Shown piece by piece: positions 30,968 through 35,699 of a DNA stretch of 35,699 bases. The stretch lies in contig CAKURH010000030.1 in assembly GCA_934675625.1 (NCBI GenBank), forward strand, positions 1-35,699, written 5' to 3'. The translations under genes were made by a program, and so were the position numbers. Below the pieces are notes generated by a model that made no database searches, was not told where the DNA came from, and saw only the letters and a program-made list of their open reading frames with translations. Source of the stretch: an uncultured Kiritimatiellota bacterium. GTDB taxonomy: Bacteria > Verrucomicrobiota > Kiritimatiellia > RFP12 > UBA1067. Position 1 is the first letter of the stretch, and the number at the start of each line of letters is the position of its first letter.

Positions 30968-32434
30968 ATGACAACGAAAACCTTAGTGTCGCGGATCTTG
31001 GCTGGTCTTGCCGTCGCCTTTGCGCTCGGCGCGGGCGTGACCGTGCGGGCGGCGGAAAATGCGCCGCTGACGGGCGGGGGTGTGCGCGTCTCGGCGGACG
31101 TGCCGCGCTATTTTGCGGGTGCAGATGGGAAGGCCTGGGTTCCGATTGGCCTCAACATCTGCTTCTCCCGTACGGAAGACGGTCTCCCGACGGGTGCGAA
31201 TCTTGAGGCGCTTCGCGCCGAATTCGAGGGTTGGCTTGACCGCTTCGCGGCGGCAGGGGGCAATTACGTCCGCCTTTGGCTCGGCCATGCGTTCTTTGAG
31301 ATCATGCCGGAAAGACCCGGCGAATTCGACCCAACGGCCGTCGAAACCCTGATGCGTGTCGTACGGCGGTGCGAGCGACTGGGGCTGAAGCTGAAACTGA
31401 CGCTGGAGAGCTTTCGCACGGTCTTCCCGAAGGGACAGGAGGGCACGGGACGCTACGCCGCGTTCTTCAACCGTTCGCTCTATGCGCCCTACGCCGCGGA
31501 TCTGCATGCGTTTCTGCACAGTGAGCGATGTTATGAGATCTATATGGGCAAGGTGCGCGAGCTTGCCCGTCTCGGTCTTGGCGATTCGCCGGCCGTCATC
31601 GCCTGGGAACCGTGGAATGAGATCGGTTGCATTGGCCCATGGCGCAACGATGTGGGGCCGTGGAGCGATCGCTTGATGCGTGACTTGCGCCGGATGTTCC
31701 CCCGTCAGATGACGACACAGAACCTCGGCAGCTTTTCGAGTCCGGACATGTTCGACTACTACGACTATCTCTGCACGATGGAAGGCAATGACTTTCTGCA
31801 GGTGCATCGCTATCTTGATTGCGGTGGCGAGTTAGACGTCTGTCGCGGGCCGATGGACGTTCTCGCGGCCGATGCGGTGCGGGAACTCCGCGACCGCAAT
31901 CCGAGCAAGCCCGTCCTTCTCGCAGAAGTCGGCGCGGTGAAGCCGAACCATACGGGCCCCTCGATCCTGTACGCGCAAGACCGCGAGGGGACGCTGTTGC
32001 ACGACGCGCTTTTCGCGCCGTTTTTCGCCGGTTCCGCCGGTTGCGGGCAGTTCTGGCATTGGGATAGCTATGTGGCGCCAAACGGCCTTTGGCATCACTA
32101 CGCGCGCTTTGCGAAAGCCATTGAGGGGCTGGACCCAATCGCTGAGGACTTCCGCCCCTTCAAGACCGAGACGCGGCGCGTGCGGATCTACGGGCTTCGG
32201 GGCAAGCGGACGACCGTTCTCTGGTGTCGCGACAAGGCGAGCGACTGGCGGTCAGAACTGGTCGAGGGGAATGAGGCGAAATCGGTCGCGGGCGAAGTGC
32301 TGCCGTCGCCCCTGATGGGGGAGATGACGTGCTACCTTCCGTGGGAGGATCGGCGCGTGAAGGTTCAAGGCCCGACCCTTCCCGCCTTCCGACGTTCCAT
32401 CGTCGTGCGCTTGCCGAGTGACGTCTGGAACTGA
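30968..32434 (+). CDS. Secreted GH5-like (clan GH-A) glycoside hydrolase
   Basis: This 488-residue protein has a signal peptide (about 1-28, ending VRA). The TIM-barrel signatures of clan A are present: NYVRLWLG in an early strand, LKLKLTLES, then IAWEPWNEI with E218 as the probable acid/base, QVHRY (H280), and LLAEVGA with E320 as the probable nucleophile. HWDSY near the end of the barrel is also typical. A short C-terminal beta domain follows. It would cut a beta-linked glycan, possibly mannan-like; the exact subfamily cannot be stated. The regulator encoded upstream may control it. A downstream repeat-module protein follows after 43 nt. Confidence 0.83.
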   Translation: MTTKTLVSRILAGLAVAFALGAGVTVRAAENAPLTGGGVRVSADVPRYFAGADGKAWVPIGLNICFSRTEDGLPTGANLEALRAEFEGWLDRFAAAGGNYVRLWLGHAFFEIMPERPGEFDPTAVETLMRVVRRCERLGLKLKLTLESFRTVFPKGQEGTGRYAAFFNRSLYAPYAADLHAFLHSERCYEIYMGKVRELARLGLGDSPAVIAWEPWNEIGCIGPWRNDVGPWSDRLMRDLRRMFPRQMTTQNLGSFSSPDMFDYYDYLCTMEGNDFLQVHRYLDCGGELDVCRGPMDVLAADAVRELRDRNPSKPVLLAEVGAVKPNHTGPSILYAQDREGTLLHDALFAPFFAGSAGCGQFWHWDSYVAPNGLWHHYARFAKAIEGLDPIAEDFRPFKTETRRVRIYGLRGKRTTVLWCRDKASDWRSELVEGNEAKSVAGEVLPSPLMGEMTCYLPWEDRRVKVQGPTLPAFRRSIVVRLPSDVWN

Positions 32435-32477
32435 TGGCTTTTGGTGAAATCACTCACTGACTAAAAGAAAGGATGCC

Positions 32478-34106
32478 ATGAACATGAATAAGACGAATAC
32501 GAAGAAACGTGCGATTCGGCGCTTTGCGTTCAGCGCGTGGACGTTGGCGACCGCTTTTGCGGCGGAAACGGCTTTCGCCGCCGGCGCGTGGAACTGTCAG
32601 CTGCTGACAGAGTCGAATCCCCTGCCCAAGTCAGTCAACCTGTTGCGCGGACGGTTGCCGACAGCTTCGTCGAGAGATGGTACGACAGCCTTTACGGAAA
32701 ACTATGCAAAGCGGTTTACGGATGGTCTCATCACGATTGGTGACAACTATGGCTGGAGCCAAGAGTTCATCGGAAGCGGCGGTGCCTATGTCTGCTATTC
32801 GGTGACGGACGATTCGGCGGGCGTAGCGCTCGCTTCCGTACGCTTTACGACGACGCATTCCGACAAAGGCCGTTCGCAGGTTCGCATCGCCAAGCTGAGC
32901 GTTCAGAAAGTGGGACAGGAAGGGTGGATTGAACTTGAAAACTCAAGCATCATCGGGCCAGAGCCGCAACTGGGGGACACGAACTTTCAGGCGGTGTATG
33001 CGGACGCTGACGGGAAGCCGATTGCCGACGGCGTGACAGCCATCCGGCTCGACTTTGACAAGGAGCAGCAGGCTGATGGCGTAGGCTTTGGCGAAATCGA
33101 GGCGACGGCGTTTTGTGCGTCGGGCATCTGGACGTGTCGACCGCAGAAGACAGCGGCGCGCGCGCTGTTGCCGTCCGCGAACGTCCTGCGCGGCATGACG
33201 CCCGCCGTTTCGTCCGACACGGACGGCACCACGTCGGTCACGTATTCGGCTCTGCGTGACGGCGGTCTCGCGCTGGGAAGCGTGCGCGTCACGTCAACAG
33301 CGGCTGACGGCTCGGCGATTCGGATTGGCTCCGTGCAGGTCAAGACGGCCGTGACGGGCGAGGCGTGGTTCACGCTGCCGGGCTCCGCCGTTTCCACGAA
33401 CGCCGCCGGAGTCTCGGTCTGGGAGGCTTTCTACGCGAATCCCGAAGGTCAGCCGCTCGTGTCCCGCGTGACCGACCTGAAGGTCGTGTTCACGCCGGGA
33501 CTGGGAACGGCGCGTCCCGTGATCGAGGCGACGGAAGCCGGAACGGCGAACTGGACGTGCCGCCCGCTGTCGGAGGAAAATCCGATGCCGGCGAAGGAGA
33601 ATGCGCTGTTGGGTCGCACGGCCACGGATTTCTCGTATGACGGCACTTGGTCGGCGGGTGTGCAGACGAACCTGTTTACGGATGGAAAGATTGACCTCAA
33701 GGTAGAATGTTGGGAGAGGCGCATTGCGGATGGCGGGGGCTTCGTCAGCTATCGTCTCTGTGCGGCGGGCGATCCGAACGGTGTGCGTCTGCGGAACGTG
33801 CGCGTCACGACGACGCATAAGGACAATGGCAGATCTGAAGTCCGAATCGATTCGCTGCTCGTCAAGACGGTCGCGGGGGAGACGTGGTTTGCCTTGCCCA
33901 ACGCCAACATCGTTGGGCCGGACGAAAACGTTCGTCTTTCCAACAACCAGGCGACGTATGCGCGCGCAGATGGGGCGTTTCTCGTTTCCGACGCGACGGA
34001 CATTCGGATAGAGTTCAGCACCAAACAGCAGAACAGCTATGTGGGGATTTCGGAGATCGAGGCGTCGTGTAAGCCGTACAGGGGGCTCGCCGTCATCATC
34101 AGATAA
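32478..34106 (+). CDS. Secreted protein with three homologous modules
   Basis: This 542-residue protein has a basic N-terminus and signal peptide (about 1-35). Three homologous modules cover about 37-212, 217-353 and 358-531, each opening with W(N/T)C and a stretch such as NPLP..N.LRG. Modules 1 and 3 share (V/T)R(F/V)TTTHxDxGRSxVRI, VKT...W, IxGPxxxL and IExx. Module 2 lacks about 40 residues (from the 'FTDG' to 'GGxVSY' segment). Alternating beta strands suggest galactose-binding jelly-roll (F5/8 C-like) folds that bind carbohydrate. The chain ends in a short hydrophobic tail LAVIIR. It follows the glycosidase by 43 nt and has an AAAGGA ribosome site. Confidence 0.78.
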   Translation: MNMNKTNTKKRAIRRFAFSAWTLATAFAAETAFAAGAWNCQLLTESNPLPKSVNLLRGRLPTASSRDGTTAFTENYAKRFTDGLITIGDNYGWSQEFIGSGGAYVCYSVTDDSAGVALASVRFTTTHSDKGRSQVRIAKLSVQKVGQEGWIELENSSIIGPEPQLGDTNFQAVYADADGKPIADGVTAIRLDFDKEQQADGVGFGEIEATAFCASGIWTCRPQKTAARALLPSANVLRGMTPAVSSDTDGTTSVTYSALRDGGLALGSVRVTSTAADGSAIRIGSVQVKTAVTGEAWFTLPGSAVSTNAAGVSVWEAFYANPEGQPLVSRVTDLKVVFTPGLGTARPVIEATEAGTANWTCRPLSEENPMPAKENALLGRTATDFSYDGTWSAGVQTNLFTDGKIDLKVECWERRIADGGGFVSYRLCAAGDPNGVRLRNVRVTTTHKDNGRSEVRIDSLLVKTVAGETWFALPNANIVGPDENVRLSNNQATYARADGAFLVSDATDIRIEFSTKQQNSYVGISEIEASCKPYRGLAVIIR

Positions 34107-34126
34107 ACGAAAGAAGAAAGAAGAAC

Positions 34127-35699
34127 ATGAAGCGGATTTGGATTTCGAGAAGGGCTTTTGTCGGCGCGGCAGCTGTCGTCGGCGTTCTGACCTCCTGTCT
34201 GGGCGGCGAAGGCTTCCCGCTGTCCGGCACGGGCGCGTGGCAGCGTGACGAACGCGTGTCGATGGCGACGGCGCAGCCGTTCGGAACGGGCTTTGCGCGC
34301 GACGGCGAGGCCGCCGTCTGCACGAACGCCGACGCGAAGGGCGCGAGCGGACTGGGCTGGTCGCTGTCCCTGAACCAGGCGGTCGCCGCGCCGGTGCGGC
34401 TGTCGGCCGAGGGCTGGGCCGAGAAGCCGCCGAGCGGCGGACGCTTCGAGCTGTTCGCCGACGTCGACTACATGGACGGCACGACGGAGTGGGCCCTGCG
34501 GGCGCCGTTCTGCGCCGACGCGACCGCCGGCTGGACGCGGCAGACGCTGACGCTGGACGGCAAGGCGATCAAGCGCCTCTCGGTCTACGCGCTGTTTCGC
34601 GGGGCGGCGGGCGTCGTGCGTTTCCGCCGTCCGGAACTTGAGGAAATCAAGCCCGAAGGCGGCGCGCGGCTGGACGGCGTCTTCGTGCGGTCGGACGCGC
34701 GGCTGGCGGATGCGGCGCTTCTTCTGCGCGATGTCGGGCGGAACACGGGCTTCGCGCCGTTCCGTGCGGGCGTCTGCCACGGGGTGAAGGCCGTTGAGAC
34801 GCAGACGCGGGAAGCCTCCGGCGCCGTGCGGCACCGCGTCCGCCTGGAAGTCGCGCCGACGACCGAAGACCGTGCGCTGACGCTTGTCTACGCCCTGCCG
34901 CTCGAACCGGGCGAGCTGACCTGGTTCGCCGATCCGCGCCATGCGCGCGTCGTGACGGCGAAAGACGGCGAGCAGCGCGTGACGAGTCCTGTGCCGTACG
35001 GGCAGCAGGCGCTTTCGCTCTGGCCGTTCGCCGCCTGTTCCGTCGCGGGGCGGGGTCAGGCGCTCGCCGTCGATCTCGCGGCGCCGGCCGTCTACCGCGT
35101 GACGCTCAATCCCGAGCTGCGTCTCCTCTACATCTCCTTTGACGTGGCGCTTGCGCCGGAGAAGAACACGGCGGAAGTCGGCTTCGTCACGTTCCCGTTT
35201 GCGGCGCGCGACGGCTTTCGCGGCGCGCTGGCGGCCTGGGGCGCGCTGGAGCCGTCGGCGGTCGAGAACCGCATGGAGAAGATCGGTCTGTGGGACGCCT
35301 TCTCGCGCGTCGAGAAGATTCCGCAGTACGAGGACTTCCATTTCGCCTACGTCGAAGGCGACACGGATCACGCCGCGTGGTACGATGACCACGGCATCTA
35401 CTGCTTCAAGTACACCGAGCCGTCCTCGTGGTGGATGCACCTGAAGGGGAAGGACGGGGGCCTGCCGACCTACGCGGAATGCGTGGCGGAGGTTGCGCGC
35501 TTGGCCGCCGAAGAGCCGGCGGTTGACTCGGCCACGTGGTCGAAGCACGCGGCGGCGCTGGCGTGGCAGACGAGCGCGGCGATGGATGCGTTCGGGCGGC
35601 GCGTCGGGCACATCCAGTCACAGGCCTGGACGCCGTCCGGCATCATGTGGAGCTTCAACTCCGCGCCGGGCATCAAGGGCGAGGTGACCGACTACAAGA
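34127..35699 (+). CDS. Tat-type/lipobox secreted protein, 3' end beyond window
   Basis: The open frame starts at ATG 34127 (AGAAAGAAG ribosome site upstream) and is uninterrupted for 524 codons to the window end. The N-terminus combines a twin-arginine-like SRRAFVGAA with a lipobox LTSC at residues 22-25, suggesting Tat export of a lipoprotein. A galactose-binding-like region (about 35-185) is followed by a beta-rich domain and then a segment with FHFAYVEGD, DHAAWYDDHG and WWMH, of the sort seen at the start of TIM-barrel glycosidases of polysaccharide utilisation. No family name is offered. It is the third consecutive exported product after the regulator and may serve the same substrate. Confidence 0.75.
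   Translation, partial: MKRIWISRRAFVGAAAVVGVLTSCLGGEGFPLSGTGAWQRDERVSMATAQPFGTGFARDGEAAVCTNADAKGASGLGWSLSLNQAVAAPVRLSAEGWAEKPPSGGRFELFADVDYMDGTTEWALRAPFCADATAGWTRQTLTLDGKAIKRLSVYALFRGAAGVVRFRRPELEEIKPEGGARLDGVFVRSDARLADAALLLRDVGRNTGFAPFRAGVCHGVKAVETQTREASGAVRHRVRLEVAPTTEDRALTLVYALPLEPGELTWFADPRHARVVTAKDGEQRVTSPVPYGQQALSLWPFAACSVAGRGQALAVDLAAPAVYRVTLNPELRLLYISFDVALAPEKNTAEVGFVTFPFAARDGFRGALAAWGALEPSAVENRMEKIGLWDAFSRVEKIPQYEDFHFAYVEGDTDHAAWYDDHGIYCFKYTEPSSWWMHLKGKDGGLPTYAECVAEVARLAAEEPAVDSATWSKHAAALAWQTSAAMDAFGRRVGHIQSQAWTPSGIMWSFNSAPGIKGEVTDYK

Noticed and set aside
30613..31206. Open frame of 197 codons overlapping the regulator and glycosidase genes
   Set aside because: It overlaps two well-supported genes, spans a dispersed repeat and has no domain.
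34037..35611. Open frame of 524 codons on the minus strand
   Set aside because: It is antisense to the frame starting at 34127, which has a ribosome site, export signal and sensible protein composition.

Overview
The window is most likely a chromosomal segment of a high-GC, Gram-negative bacterium of the PVC superphylum, with Kiritimatiellota/Lentisphaerota-like gut lineages as my best guess. This is an inference. It rests on the GntR-type/LacI-sensor regulator beside secreted glycoside-hydrolase-type proteins, Tat and lipobox export signals, proteins built from large secreted repeats, and a dispersed intergenic repeat that reads 'NHGFHGFARI'-like in one frame. No rRNA, tRNA or CRISPR array was seen.

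Region 1 (1-2916) is a left-flank accessory patch. A small XRE-type regulator of native (high) GC has its 3' end in an abrupt AT-rich transition at about 390-420, beside a REP-like hairpin. It is followed by a dGTPase, a 66-codon remnant of a MenD-like thiamine-diphosphate enzyme, and a translationally coupled pair: a Cas2-like/SinR-family small protein and a two-TM membrane protein.

Region 2 (2993-20541) is an AT-richer surface polysaccharide cluster. It encodes a Wzx-type flippase, an SDR, a complete MenD-like ThDP enzyme, two polysaccharide pyruvyl transferases, four GT4 and two GT2 glycosyltransferases, an acyltransferase-3 and a Wzy-type polymerase/ligase. Most genes overlap or lie within about 15 nt of each other. 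Two elements interrupt the run: a decayed AlbA_2/Schlafen-type gene (10750-11084) and an intact RloA-RloB pair (split ATPase + Toprim-like nuclease, a probable defence module) with its own good promoter. No priming sugar-phosphate transferase, nucleotide-sugar synthesis gene or Wza/Wzc export gene is present, so the cluster must rely on functions encoded elsewhere.

Region 3 (20557-35699) is high-GC core and secretome. It holds an unrecognised protein with RKPFGD-type repeats and a putative zinc finger, pheT, a small secreted protein, a class I/II aminotransferase, a SWIM-SNF2 helicase, a GntR-LacI-type regulator, a GH5-like secreted glycosidase, a secreted protein with three homologous modules, and a Tat/lipobox protein cut by the window end.

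Cross-cutting signals: four genes start 7-10 nt after a TGnTAtAAT box (two share 15 identical bases), suggesting leaderless or near-leaderless transcripts. A 37-nt dispersed repeat occurs twice in opposite orientation (31/37 identical). One copy, together with a 60-nt tandem repeat, has become the coding C-terminus of the gene overlapping pheT.
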